Shown: positions 35,601 to 48,100 of the stretch, piece by piece
How positions within the stretch are numbered: position 1 is the stretch's first letter
How the letters are laid out: each line of letters opens with the position of its first letter
Origin: Mytilus trossulus
Lineage: Eukaryota; Mollusca; Bivalvia; Mytilida; Mytilidae
Assembly (NCBI RefSeq): GCF_036588685.1
Contig: NC_086386.1
Span: forward strand, 75,328,682 to 75,392,681
Direction: 5' to 3'
Length of the DNA stretch: 64,000 nt
The notes under the pieces: generated by a model
Databases searched by the model: none
The model's input: the letters and a program-made list of their open reading frames with translations, nothing else
What the model was told of the DNA's origin: nothing
Made by a program: the position numbers and the translations under genes

Positions 35601-37790
35601 ATACCTGCCAACTTTTGAAAATGCCCATGGGGGTTTTAGCGCGCGACAACAATTTCAAAGTTTAAAATTCTTTGCGATGACTATTTTGCGCGTGCTGTTT
35701 TGTAGTCTAGAAAAAGTGTCATATTTGCATGATTTGTAAGATGAGCTTACATCCCTTTTTTAAAGTTTATTTGCATGATTCTAGTTATTATATCAGCAGA
35801 AAATATGAACATGTAGCTGTAAGACCAGGAATTATTTTCATGTGTAAGGATACTAAATAGTTGTCGACTTTTCTAATTTAAAATTATATACAAAGAAGGA
35901 CCTTTATCAGGTTGGGAACAACACATAGGGATCCCCCCTCAATGTTAGGACATTAAAAACCACTTTTAAAGTACAAATGAGCACACATTCATATGCATAT
36001 TATTTGAAGAAACTTTTCCAAAAGAACTATACATCTTATGACCTATCTTGTATTATATGGTCAACACATGTCCAAGAATTTTGATATGTTCTTGGCCTTA
36101 TATCTTCTTTATTATTCAAAATAATAGGACTCTTCATTTAGAAAAGCTGTTCCAAATATAATGTCAGAATTTCCCATTTTAAAGTTAATAAATCTACATT
36201 TTTCTATTTTATTTTTTACAAGAGTGACCCCTTGACTAAGGGTAGTCCCTCATTTAAGGGATTCCTCATGTTGATGTGGGTGTGGGGGTCCATGTGAAAA
36301 ATAATGAATAGTACATTATACTTTAAATGATTGAATAAATAAATGAAATTATGCTACAGCAAGTGTATATGTAATGTCAATAAATTAGTGAATAAACTAC
36401 TATTTATTATATGCATGGTAGTACTGCATCATTGAAGTTTGTCAATCAGCTATGCTTTTATTCTTATTCTGTGTAAGAACCTCCTTACAGTTGAAAAATC
36501 ATTTGCCATGTTCACGTTTTTACATCAACAAACAGTGGAATACAACACAAGTTCAATATCTAGCATGTTAAAACAATCTTGAGAGAAAACGTTTTTGATT
36601 GGCTGATTAATTTTATCATGAGAAACACACAATTTGATTGGCTGAACACCATTTTCCTCCATTGACACAGTTCAAAATCGGGAACAACAATATTTTTGTG
36701 TAGATTTTCACTAAATCGTGTTTCAGAGGGTTTTTCAGGAACACGATCGTGCAATCGTGACTAAGGGTCAAAATCGTGTAGTACACCCCTAAATCGTGAA
36801 AGTTGGCAGGTATGCAAATTAAAGCCAACTGATAGTCTCAGGTCATCTCTATAGAGTATGGGTACCACATGGGGTATAAAAATCATTAGATATTAATGCA
36901 TATAAGATTGGTAATGGGGTGAAACTATATTCATAAATAAACACCATTTAAATAAGTTGGTACGAGTTAGCAGTGGTACGAGGTTTTTTTTAGTGGTATG
37001 ACTTGAAGTTGGTGCGAGTTTACAATGGGGGTCTCATTGGGGGGGTTCCGATCCCAGATCCCCCATACTGTTTTGTCAGATTCCTGTATCCCGCTTACAC
37101 TACATGTATGTACAAAAGCAATTCTCATTTTTTGTCATTTCCCGGGTCCTGCAAGACCTCATTTCCTGTTTTCACGCCACAATAATTTGACTTTCATGTA
37201 TCATGCTTACAAAAAATCTTCAATCCCACGTCATGCTTAGACCCCAATGAGACCAACTATAATTCGTAATAGAATACCTTCACCAGTTTTCATAGACTGA
37301 ATTCGACAATCAAGTTACATTAATTTCTTTCGAAAAATTACAGAATAATCTCAAAATTATTTGAGACCTCTGAAAAGTCATAATACATGTAGGATATTTT
37401 GACAATTCAAAACAAATTAATTTCACCCAATTTGGCCCTTAAGATAGCAGAAAATGACCTGATGGTTCTGTTAAAGCTAAAGCCAAAGGGCATGTCTACC
37501 CTCATAAATATGTGAAATTATATTTTTACCAGAGGACAAGGTAAGGGTGAAATTGTGGCATAGATTACAATCTATTTACATTTTGTCTTTAAAAGCCTGA
37601 GTTTATTAGCCGTTTATTTTGACATTTGAAAAATGATGAAACACATTGAAAATCATGAACAATGCGTGTTCATTTCATGATCTTTCCTGGCGCCAGATTT
37701 TTTATTTAGACAACAAATAGAGAATCAAAGACGTTTCTTCAATTAACTCTTTCAACTTACAAGTTCAAAAACCTGTGTTCGTGCGTTCAT
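29647..37790 (-). CDS. ATG101: Autophagy-related protein 101 (ATG101), complete, 8 exons
   Basis: Exons on the minus strand: 37761-37790, 35109-35145, 33804-33844, 33104-33187, 32273-32371, 31472-31586, 30476-30642 and 29647-29727. All are GT-AG with agreeing phase and give 217 residues; human ATG101 has 218. Diagnostic stretches are [28 protein letters not shown] with [25 protein letters not shown] with ECIPWEVWT (the WF-finger region), [11 protein letters not shown], and the end [14 protein letters not shown]101 is a HORMA-fold protein that binds and stabilises ATG13 in the ULK1 complex and recruits downstream factors through its WF finger. The ATG start gives the N-terminus [10 protein letters not shown], close to the known one. 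Introns hold many transposon relics on both strands. The 3' UTR end was not determined. Confidence 0.97.
29757..29871 (-). repeat. Two partial tandem copies of the ATG101 terminal exon
   Basis: Just upstream (in transcription) of the real last exon, the segment 29806-29871 repeats its acceptor and first part. It reads [14 protein letters not shown] in place of [14 protein letters not shown] and then runs to a TAA at 29806-29808. A third, shorter copy lies at about 29757-29800. Use of the upstream copy would replace the conserved C-terminal helix ([11 protein letters not shown]) by a short unrelated end. It is either an alternative terminal exon or a decayed duplication. Confidence 0.6.
31028..31425 (+). 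repeat. Two adjacent copies of the CATACCACATCTTCTT family
   Basis: Copy one (to about 31217) has GACTATGCGGTATGGGTTTT and GTCTCATTGGCAATCATACC. Copy two is diverged and ends GTTGTCTCATTGGCGCTCAT. Both lie in ATG101 intron 6. Confidence 0.6.
31718..32030 (+). repeat. Interspersed repeat, CACATTCCCCATTT family
   Basis: Starts TTTAACCCCGCCACATTTTT, has TTGAAGACCTGTTGGTGACC and ends TTTGACACATTCCCCATTTT. Lies in ATG101 intron 5, antisense. Confidence 0.6.
33211..33472 (-). mobile_element. tRNA-derived SINE with perfect 11-bp target duplication
   Basis: On the minus strand the head reads GGGGACCTCTGTGGTTGACT, with a degenerate A box (TGGTTGACTG) and a B-box-like GAGTTCAAACC. The body follows and the element ends in an A-rich tail. 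The direct repeat CATGAAATATG flanks it at 33200-33210 and 33473-33483. It inserted in intron 3 of ATG101, in sense, about 13 bp upstream of the exon 4 acceptor. Confidence 0.8.
34655..34785 (+). mobile_element. Retrozyme-like fragment in ATG101 intron 2
   Basis: Only the 3' part of a unit, with one hammerhead motif and the shared end block TATAATCCTGGTACCTTTCA, antisense to ATG101. Confidence 0.55.
34707..34750 (+). ncRNA. Hammerhead motif 6
   Basis: CTGATGA at 34713 and GAAAC are kept; stem II is weakened (GTC against GAG) and stem III reads ATGC. Predicted cleavage after 34744. Activity is uncertain. Confidence 0.5.
34859..35014. repeat. 3 x 52-bp tandem repeat
   Basis: Three adjacent 52-bp units starting TGTCTACACTGTACA and ending TTAGAAAAATA. 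The first unit differs in the middle. Lies in ATG101 intron 2, 95 bp from exon 2. Confidence 0.8.
35308..35566 (+). repeat. Interspersed repeat, CACATTCCCCATTT family
   Basis: Copy with TGTTTAACTCCACTGCTTTT, TTGAAGACCCATTGGTGATT and TTGACACATTCCCCATTTCC. Confidence 0.6.
35600..36814. mobile_element. 1.2-kb TIR element with 6-bp target duplications
   Basis: The ends CATACCTGCCAACTTT and AAAGTTGGCAGGTATG are perfect inverted repeats. They are flanked by CAAATT on both sides (35594-35599 and 36815-36820). No transposase reading frame is seen, so it is non-autonomous. TIR sequence and 6-bp duplications would suit an IS3EU-like family, which I state only as a possibility. It lies in intron 1 of ATG101. 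Confidence 0.75.
37024..37250. mobile_element. Short TIR element in ATG101 intron 1
   Basis: GGTCTCATTGGGG near the left end pairs with CCCCAATGAGACC near the right end. The inside has no coding frame of note. Confidence 0.5.
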
Positions 37791-38579
37791 CTTCTGACAA
37801 ACATTATCTCCAGTCCATTTTCTTTCTTAAAACGCAAAATATAAATAAATTTCTTTCTCTTGTTATGAGACGAATTTCTTTTTTTAGAACAGGTGATTAC
37901 CGTAAATAGTCTTTTTATTTGTCGTAAAACAGGAATTTATTGGTATGATTAACTGGATATTAAATCATAGATTAATAGTTTTCTTTAGTAGATTTTACAG
38001 ACAAATAAGAATACAAAAAGTAATTTTCAAAGTTTTAATATTGTTCTTGTGTATCTTGAACTTTTAACCTTATCAATGGGGAGTTTCTCAAAGTGGTAAT
38101 CTAACAATCTGTCAGTTTGGTATTTCTCAAACTACTTTTAGTTAATGTTTATTGATTGATTGATACTTGAACGGCTTGATTGGTAGTTGGCCTACTACGG
38201 TTCTCAGACCAGGCAAACAATGATAATTTTTTCAAATAAAGATGAGAATAATTAATCACCATCAACTAAACAATGAAAATCAATCACGCATGTTATATAT
38301 AAACAACTCTTTACGTTTTTGACTACAAATAATATATCCTGATATACTCTTCAGAGTTTCAATAACGAGCTCATATTTTGTTTACTAGGAAGGTAACATA
38401 TAAAATTGCCACATTTTGTTTTCTTTGGCTAAATTGTTTTATTAGCAACCAGTGCAAATCCCCTCTCATTATTTTAATACTAGGGATCACTAAGCGAAAT
38501 TCATGCTAAAGTTGAGCGCAAATTCCGACTTCCATATCGAAAAATAAATAAAAACTTACAATAGTAACAAGAGTGATGT
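37791..38579. other. ATG101 upstream region
   Basis: Contains the ATG101 5' UTR and promoter by position. No TATA box or other site could be assigned with confidence. Confidence 0.4.
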
Positions 38580-39030
38580 AGCATAAGTATGATATATATG
38601 GTGTACAGCCCAAAAAATCTCTGAATTGAACAAAAATAATTTTAAGACACCAGTACCAAGACCTAATTCCGATTTTTTTAAAAAGAACATTTAAATATTC
38701 TGGTCTTATTACCTGGAATAATTTACCAAATAATATTAAAGAAATCGATAATTTAGATACATTTAAGACCAACTGTTCAAACTATTTTCTAACTGAACAG
38801 AATAAAGATGCACGAAACTAATGCATATTTTCTTCTACTGAATTCATATACATGTATGTGCTTATTCAATATCTAAGCTGCTATATTTAACTGTATTATG
38901 TATTTTATTTTGTATGTATTTTTGTCGGTTTTCTATTTGTATTAATAGTTTTTGAAGGCCTCATGGAAGATGAACATGTAATTGTTAAATGTGTTACCTT
39001 CGTTAAATAAAGAATTTGATTATTATTATT
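38580..39030 (+). mobile_element. 3' end of a second LINE family
   Basis: Open codons to a TAA at 38819-38821 include TFKYSGLITWNNLPNNIKEI and LDTFKTNCSNYFL, the terminal motif (WNxLP...FK) of LINE reverse transcriptase proteins. A 3' UTR follows and ends in an AATAAAG and a short ATT microsatellite. No poly(A) or target duplication was seen. Confidence 0.6.
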
Positions 39031-41174
39031 ATAAGTAGTAAAATGAAAGACACGCAATCTATTACGCCGGATATATATATAGATTAAGTAAGTTAAGGGT
39101 GTGAATTGGGATTATAAAATAACTTGAGAATACTGGCCATGAAGTGCAGAATAAAGGACAAACCGTGAAGACAAAAAATAAAGAATAGAGAATAAACGAG
39201 CTCTGAAATATACAGGGAGAATAAAGGTCAAAAACCTAAAAAAAATAGAGAAAATATCAAAAAAGATTAGTATAATGAGTACGAAGGACTGGAATCGCCG
39301 TGATACCAGGGCTCTAATATGCATGGTATTCAGACTTAAAACAAGAAGGACTGAAACAAGATAGTGTCTGTACTGTCGTTTAATCGACAGGCAAGCCGAA
39401 GCCCTCGAGTTTAACCTTCTGAACCTACCCGAGATAACTCGACTGACACCAACCCTGTAAATAAGCGAAATATACTAACGGAACATTATAATCTTCATAA
39501 GTCGAAGAGACACCGCAAGTATTGCAAAATCAAAACAAATAGACGACGTAAATGCAAATAGTTATGTCCATAAAAAGCAACACTGAAAACAAAAATTCTG
39601 AGCAAAACGAACCCACTTAAAACGATTAATTGTCAGGTGACCAAAACACTTAGGCAGATCCAGCTCCACTAGTGACGCCCGTTGTGCTTCATATATATTG
39701 AAAATTCATTGTTCTGTTATATTAAGGGACCAGACCGGGTCATGCAAAGGAATTGGTAAATATTTGACTCTTATCTTCTATTTTTAGAAATTACATACTT
39801 CGTTAAATCCCCCCCCCCCCAAAAAAAAACCCCATTAAAAAAACCCTCCAAACTTTTCAGTCAACGCCTTCGTTACTGCTCGTAAACTATTTAACCTTTC
39901 AGTTAACATTTGTTCTTATATAATTGATTAATTTCTTCTTCATCTATTTTCTTGTTTCCTTTTTCCTTTTTCATTATTTATATTTTGTGTTCTGATCTTT
40001 TTTGCAAAAATAATATATAACCATTTTCTTTGTTTATAATATCGTCAATTTCACACATTTATAAAGATAAAAATAACATCTATATCATTGAAGGTTATTT
40101 ATCTGCATGTTTCAACAAAGTACACTTTTAGAATACAATCAGTGCACAGTACTTCGAACTGCAGATTAAGATAATATTATTATTTGTGACATTACCTATG
40201 TTCTTAAAAGTATAGTTCTAATTAAGTATTAATAATGAATCTAGGATCATATTTCATCGAAAATCTCAATACAGTTTACAAAAGTGCGACACGGTTTTTT
40301 CTTCTTACATAAATATCGTACTATAATTATGATACATTTTGAACGAGACAACGACAAATACTGTTTTGCCTTCACAAAAAATATACCAAAACTGTGCCAT
40401 TTTATACATGATATCTTTACAGTAGTTTTGATTAGTTATTATAATAGTTATATAATTGTATTGTTCGACAAAAAACAACTGGGCTCATAATACTTGTCAA
40501 ACGAACCAACACGTTTTATTTTATATCCTTCACAGTCAATGTAAATTTAAATTAACTCGGTGTTTTTTTGCCTCCCCCCCCTTTCTCCACCATAATATAC
40601 ATCTATATTGATAAGCATTGTCTCCATACTATTTAAAATTGAATGAATTCGTATTTATATATATATTTCCTTTTTTGCCTTTAGTTTGTAGACGTCTCAT
40701 CAAAATTTGTTAAATGCATGCAATTATTTATTAGGGGCGGTGCATTTTCACAATTCTATGTTGACCTCAAGTAAGTTATCCATCTAAGTTCAGTCTTCAA
40801 TGATGTATACATTACAGATTACAATTAAGTAGTTTTTAAGTGCTATATAACCCTATAATTTCATATATTAATCATAAGAGATCAAAGCAGACTTTGCACA
40901 TGATAACTATTGTAATCGGATCAAGATTTCCGGATCTGAAGTTGCCTTTTTTGTAACTTAACGAAATATATGAAAAATAATATAGTTTATTATTCCTCCA
41001 TGAGCGGGGGTGAGTAGGCTAAGAATACTTCACCCCGAGACATAGGCATGACTTTCCCCCCATATCAATTACATATGTATTATTCAATATAATTTAGAAC
41101 TGTATACATGTAGATGACATTGGTTCATTTATGTTTTTTGTTTCTAATTTTTATATACATGTATATATAGAGAT
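39031..41174. other. Intergenic stretch between ATG101 and the membrane protein gene
   Basis: Only a diverged repeat tail (39585-39695) and homopolymers (a C12 run then A9 at about 39811) are seen. No exon is supported. Confidence 0.4.
39585..39695 (-). repeat. Diverged tail of the reverse transcriptase family
   Basis: Weak match to the same tail on the minus strand (GAAGCACAACGGGCGTCAC and GGAGCTGGATCTGCC). Confidence 0.4.
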
Positions 41175-41345
41175 TAGACCGTTGGTTTTCCCGTTAAAAT
41201 TGTTTTACACTATTAAATTCGGACACTTAATTTAAAGCTTTGCTTGTCGGTGTGAGCCTGGGCTTTGTTTTGTAGGCTGTACATGTGTACATTGACCTAT
41301 AATGTTTTACTTTTTACAAATTGTGACTTGAATGGTTTGAAACGA
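41175..41345 (+). repeat. Interspersed repeat, CATACCACATCTTCTT family, partial
   Basis: AGACCGTTGGTTTTCCCGTT start and TTGACCTATAATGTTTTACT; the CATACCAC end is missing. Confidence 0.5.
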
Positions 41346-41939
41346 TTCATAGTTCATGTATTTGGAACATGCATACGCGTCGGACGTGTTTTCAAATTGG
41401 CATCTGAAGGGGAGATAGCTCTGAAAAGGTGCATTTGCTTAAGAAATCTACATGAAATTTTGCTATTTTCTATTTTTATCCGAAAAAAATACGTTGACTC
41501 GAACTTTTCTTTCCATGATCTCAAAGCAGTTTAAAAAAAGTTATTTTCTCTTAATTTATGTAAAATAACATCATCTAGTTTAGCTTCTAAACTCATAATG
41601 ATGTTTTTACTGGGTAAATAACAGAGAACCTAAGGTCAATTTTGTAATCCATATAAAATGTGTCTGTTGTTTCTTCAGAAAATGCTTCGGTAACCTCTCA
41701 TTTGTATTACAGTTTTGAACATATCCCAATAGACCCAATAAATACTAAGTTTTGGCCAAATATGAACATATGTATCATTTTTAGTTCATACTCCCATACC
41801 ACATTATAATAAAGTTAAGAAATCCAATCGTAATTCTAAATTAATTTATCATTGGACATGTAAAAAAATCCTTCAGTTCGGAACACATTAATTTTTTTAA
41901 AGTAATAACTACCACTAAACTAAGTTTATGCACACGTGC

Positions 41940-42186
41940 ACAGGTGTGTAATTATACCTTAACATTGCTTACCTGGGGGGTTAAGTTACATTTTATAAAT
42001 AAATATATGGTAACATTGAGTCATATTCTAAATTAGGAAAAGTGCAAGATGTGAATTTAACGTCTTGAAACATGGGAATTGTTAAAAAGATTGAACAAAT
42101 CTACCGGATCAAACGATTTGCATGGGGACTTGGGGATCGAGCAGGATCATACGATTTTACTTCAGCACAAGACTTGACAATGGCAG
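41940..42186 (+). promoter_or_regulatory. Duplicated promoter/first-exon block, copy 1
   Basis: A block of about 247 bp is repeated at 42657-42903 at a constant offset of 717 bp. It holds ACAGGTGTGTAAT at its start, a TATAAAT box at 41994-42000 (72 nt before the ATG), GAGTCATATTCTAAA and the first exon. Conservation of the upstream part suggests a duplicated core promoter. Confidence 0.5.
42072..42186 (+). CDS. Membrane protein gene, first exon 1a
   Basis: Codes MGIVKKIEQIYRIKRF and 22 more residues, then one base (phase 1) before donor GTAAGA. An in-frame TGA lies two codons before the ATG, which fixes the start. It is paralogous to exon 1b, 717 bp downstream and of identical length; the two share MGI, EQIYRIKRF and little else. 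Confidence 0.65.
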
Positions 42187-45100
42187 GTAAGAAACGGCTT
42201 GTAAGATGATTAATTCGTTGGGTATGGTTGTCAGTAACCGATAATTGAACTACGTGTATTGAGGGGTCCGTAATGCCCAGTCTTAAGATTTATATACATG
42301 TAGTGATTTGTTTGTCAGTTTCTTTAATTTAGACAGTTAGAAGACTTACATGTAATTATTGTCCAAAAAGTTTACCAATCTATACATGCTATATGCACAT
42401 TTATATATAAATAAATTTGTTATTTCTTAACTTCCCTATTTTATATATAGATACTGTTTTATTGTATCGATGTCACATCGCCAGAAAAAAATACCCTTGG
42501 AACTGTCGTAAAAGGAGAAGGATGAATCACAATAATATCACTTTCTATAACAATAAGAAGCTGAAAGAAACCTACACAAATAGTCTTGCGGTTTAATACC
42601 TATATATACACATAAACTATACATATGATAATATACCTTGACGTGAAAGATAAAATACAGGTGTGTAATCATACCTTGAACATTGGCCTACCTGGGAGTT
42701 AAGTTACACTTTATAAAGAAATATATGGTAAAATTGAGTCATATTCTAAAACAAAAAAGTGCATGATGTGAAATTAACATCCTAAAACATGGGAATAGAT
42801 GAAAAGGCCGAACAGATCTATCGGATCAAAAGGTTTTTGGACGGTATATTTGGAATAGGAGGATCAAAGAACGTCTCGACAACACTAGTCTCAACAACAA
42901 CAGGTGAGAACCGGCTTCAAAATGAAATCGATCCACATTTGATCGTCCTATAATCAAACTACGTGTATTCAGAACATCCCCATGACCCCTGTTGTTTTGT
43001 TTGATCGTCCTATAATCAAACTACGTGTATTCAGAACACCCCCATGACCCCTGCTGTTTTGTTTGTGTTTGTCTTGCTCTTGCAATCTTTAGATTTCTAT
43101 AATGGCTGACTTTGTAAATTGTAACTTGGATGGAAAATTGTCCCATTGGCACTCATACCACATCTTCCTATATCTATGTCCTAAGTCAGGAATCTGATGT
43201 ACAGTAGTTGTCGTTTGTTTATGTAATATATACGTGTTTTTCTCGTTTCTCGTTTTGTTTATATAGATTAGCTATATATATATAGACCGTTGGTTTTCCC
43301 GTTTGAATGGTTTTACACAGTCTAGTAATTTTGGGGCCCTTTATAGCTTGTTGTTCGGTTTAAGCCAAGGCTCCGTTTGGAAGACCGTTCTTTAACCTAT
43401 AATGGTTTACTTTTTAAATTGCTATTTGGATGGAGAGTTGTCTCATTGGCACTCATACCACATCTTCCTATATCTATACAGTTTTGTAGTTTGATGTTGT
43501 CAGTTTCTCATCAAGTTTTGACTGTTCCTGTTTATTATCTCCTGCACCATCCACACGATCCTTCTTAAACCTGTACATTATTAGGTAAATGAAGAAGAAC
43601 CGAATGGGATTTTGAAGATAACCCAGATTAAGAAGGAAGGGGATATTTGAAGTAGATCTTGAAGGTCGGGTCAGGTTAAATAAACCCAATGAATGTCAAA
43701 GGGAATACAATATTTACTTTAGGCTACATAATATACATGAAATCTTAATATACGTGTTTTTTAATTTAAAAAGTAACGAGACGAAAATATGACAGAAATT
43801 TCTTGTATTATTAACATAGAAAATAATTAAAGGAGATGTGGTGAACGTGAAAAAAGATGACCAACGACACAAAATACATCTAAAAAGTCAATATTTAAAT
43901 ATATCTAAATTGCTTTGGGTTTACGATAGTTGGATGTAAATGCATATTTACAGAGATCTTAAGCAATCCATATCATTTTTTTTTATAATGAAAAATACAA
44001 TTCAGATCAAGCAAACAGATAGCAAGCATGCACTGGTGTTCCACTAATCAGAAACGTATACATTCATTTCAGAGGGTACATTATTTTTTTTTATCTCTTT
44101 CAATAATGCTCATTTTAACATCAAAATTGACAAAATAGACATAACAGACTTCGAAAAAAAACCACCCAGTGTTGCATTTCTTATATAATACTCTTTAATG
44201 TTTATCAAAATCATACCAAGTACAATAACAACAGTTACATTAATAAACAACAATCCATCGACTTAGTTAATATATTGTTTCCTAAAGCAAGCTTAAAGTA
44301 ATAACTGCTAGTTAAACAGTATACTCTCTTGCACTCTAATATTGACTGCTGTTCTTCAGAATGAATACAGAATATCACGTGTAACCGTACAACATAAAGA
44401 TCTAGTCCGATCGATTTGTGAAACAATTGCTCAGAAGGTGGTAAAAGCATCAAACTTTGCAGAGTTTTAGTTTAGGTCATAATAAACATTTAGAGCTATG
44501 GACCCATTTCTAAAAATCAAAATGGCGGCTTTGGGCGGCCATTTTAAAATGGCTACCTGAAAATTTATGATAAAAAAAGAATAAAATTTGTAAAAAACAA
44601 TTGACTTTACCTTTTGGTATGAAACTTAGTATATTTATCACTTATGATCAGGACTATAATCTGAGGACATCAGGTATTGAATTATAGGCGGCCATTTTAA
44701 AATTTCAAATTTTTTTTTTTTTTTGCTGTTGTATTTTATTTTTATTATTTGCATTTAAACTAATGAAGTGATATATATTTAAATTTAGCTTATCAAATCA
44801 TTTTTATATTGCTATTTGTATTTGGTATTCACCATGTGGTCAAATAAGCACTATTTGATCATAAACGAAATGAAGGTATCTAATGCATAATTCTTGTAAT
44901 TACAGATTTGCCTAAATAACATTGACAACAGAATATAACATATAGATATATGACCACACTATGTCGAAAAAGATAAAACTTGTAGATATTGAAAACGCTG
45001 GAAACACTGTAAAACCTAGTAGTGAACATATAGACTGGAATGAATGTATGATCTGTCAAGAGAGAACACACGAGGACCTACAATGCCCAGCAGATAACAA

Positions 45101-48100
45101 AAGAATTAACATTGACATCGGAGCTGGTTATCAATCCATTGATGCTATCATACACAGATGCTGTGCATTGAATTGGTTTCCCTCATCAATCAACTTGGAA
45201 CAGTTAAATGAAGGCGACGGAATTGCACGAACACTTCAAAAGCATAAGGCCAAATGGCACAAATCGTGTCGGAACAAATATTCAGACCTAAAAATATCTC
45301 GTAAAGAAAAACGAAAGCAAACGCCTGAAACTGAAGATACAACGAATGATTTTGCCAAAAAAGTCACAAGACAGAGTTGTGGTGATTTAACAAGAGCATC
45401 ACCTGAAGGGTGTTTTTTCTGTGGAGATATATCCGATGAGTACGAGAATGTGCCCTTGAACTACAGGACACTGTTCTTCTAGCCAAATTAAGTATTGGGG
45501 ACTTGATATCACAGGAGCCAAGTATCATGCTAAATGTTTGATAAAACTTTACAACAAGGCCAAAAGGCAGACTCCAAAGACTAAAAAAGAAAACCAAGAA
45601 TCTGTAATTCATGGAATTGTGCTTGCCGAATTGATTGAATATATTGACGGTTCACGGTCTGAAACAGATATTTTACCAATCTTCAAACTTGCCGATCTGG
45701 CTAAATTGTATAGTAAACGCATTGATCAACTGGGAATTGTGATTGCAGGAAAGATCAATACGACACATCTGAAAAATCGGATACTAGCTGCCATACCAGA
45801 TCTGCAGGCGCACAAGCAAGGTAGAGACGTTCTCTTAATTTTCAACGATGACGTAGGTGAAGCTCTGAAACAAGCAACTTCTTATAGTTGCGACGATGAA
45901 GGACTCATTATAGCCAAAGCGGTCAAAATAGTTCGAAGAGATATGTTTGATACTCGATATAGCTTTAAAGGGACATTCACTGAGAGCTGCCAACACGAAT
46001 CAGTTCCTCAGACATTAGTTTCTTTAGTGAGAATGATTCTAGGTGGGCCAAATATCGAGACACAGTCTAGTAATGTTGTTGAGTCACAGACAACACTTAC
46101 CATATCTCAGTTGTTACAGTTTAATTCTGCAGTTCGTCGACGAAAGAGTACAGCTGCAACATATCACACCTCAGACAGAGAGCCTCCGCTACCCATATAT
46201 TTGGGTATGGTCATTCATGCAGAAACGAGAAAAAGAGACCTTGTAGATAAACTATACAATTTAGGACTCAGTATCTCGTATGACAGAGTGATGAATATAT
46301 CAACAGCTATGGGGAATTCTATTTGCGAGATGTTCAAAGACGATGATGTAGTCTGTCCTGCTAAACTACGTTGCGATGTATTCACGACAGCAGCAGTTGA
46401 TAACATTGATCATAATCCTAGTTCCCCTTCGGCTAAGGGTTCTTTGCATGGAACTGCCATTTCTCTTTTCCAACACCCGAGTCAGGACAATTATGGTACA
46501 GTTAGAGCAATGACATCTATAAGTGAAAATGTGAAACGAGACACTATAAAACCGTTACCAGAAAGATATTCAGTAGTTCCACCAGTTGTACTGCCTAAAG
46601 AGCCAACAGCTATTCCATCTGTAGATAGCCTGCTGTTCAGTGAATGTGGTTTCTTCTCTGGTGCACAGCAATTAGAGTATAGGTATTTCATATACAAAGA
46701 TCATAATCATAAGTATCATAATTTAATAGTAACTACTTGTATATCAGAACACGGCGAGAGCAATGTTTGTACATATATTCATATAATAATAACTATAAAC
46801 AACAAGTATGTATATATATGTTATATTTCGATTACAGCTACTGCTACGCTTCAACTTCTTGCACAGCATTTACTCATTCACTAACCTTCCATTATAATCA
46901 TCTCTTATTGATTACAAACATATGTAGTCAAAACCATAATAAACACTTGAAGGGAACAACCATTTGTTTTTTATTGACTAGATGCCAATTTAAATAATTT
47001 ATACAGGACTAACCCTCTATTTTGATTATTTAAAGTTTACAATTTTTTTAGACTGAACATAATAGGATAAGATAATTGGTCATATAGCCCCCACAAAAAT
47101 ACAAATGGTTGCTCCCATCGATCTGCTTATATTTACCGTTCACGCCTATGCTATAGACATGCAGAACACATTCTAAATATTTATATTATCATACATGATG
47201 GCAAAATTTTGCAGCCTACAAGACACATATTGAAATCTTCGAAGGATTAAAAATATGCATGTATTTAATATTTCTGATTTGCAGATGGCTTAATCATGTA
47301 CGTCAGGAGATAGAAGATGATGACACAGATAACAAGAATGTGACATGGTCTGCATTTCATGCAAATCTTTCTCAGACTCATGCAGTTGAATTACCACCTT
47401 TAGACATTAGTTCAGTTTTGCCATTGTTTCAGGAGGAAGCCAAGTCCACTGCAATGATTCGCCACTCGATGACAATTATTAAAGAGTGTGTGTCTTTCTT
47501 GAACCCAGGACAAATACCAGTCATGGCATGTGATCACCCTCTGTATGCCCTTGCTAAAAACATTCAGTGGAATTGGCCTGCAAGATATGGGGAAAATCAT
47601 ATTGTGATAATGTTTGGTGGTTTACATATTGAAATTGCTGCTTTGAGAACAATTGGAGATTGGCTACAAAATAGTGGATGGGTGAATGCTTTGAGCCAGT
47701 CAAACGTTGCATCTGCTGGAACAGCAGAATCATTCCTCAAAGCATCCCATGTGACCCGAACTCGACATGCACATCAAGTGACTGCTTGTTCCTTACATAT
47801 GCTAATGCATAAAGCCTACAGACAATATTTAGACACAGTTGATGATCAAGCGGAAAACACTATCAGCTTCGAAGAGTAGAAAGAAAGGAGAGAAATTGAG
47901 AGCCCTTTGTTTCATTTCTGGTCACTTACCTTGAAGCTGGAACTGATCATTCTTATATTTGTTCGATCTCTCCGTGAAGGGAATTTCACCCTGTACAAAG
48001 ACTCTCTCACTATGTTGATACCTTGGTTTTTCGCGTTAGATCACCCTAATTACGCTCGATGGCTTCCTATTCATGTTCGGGATATGTTTGCATTGGACAC

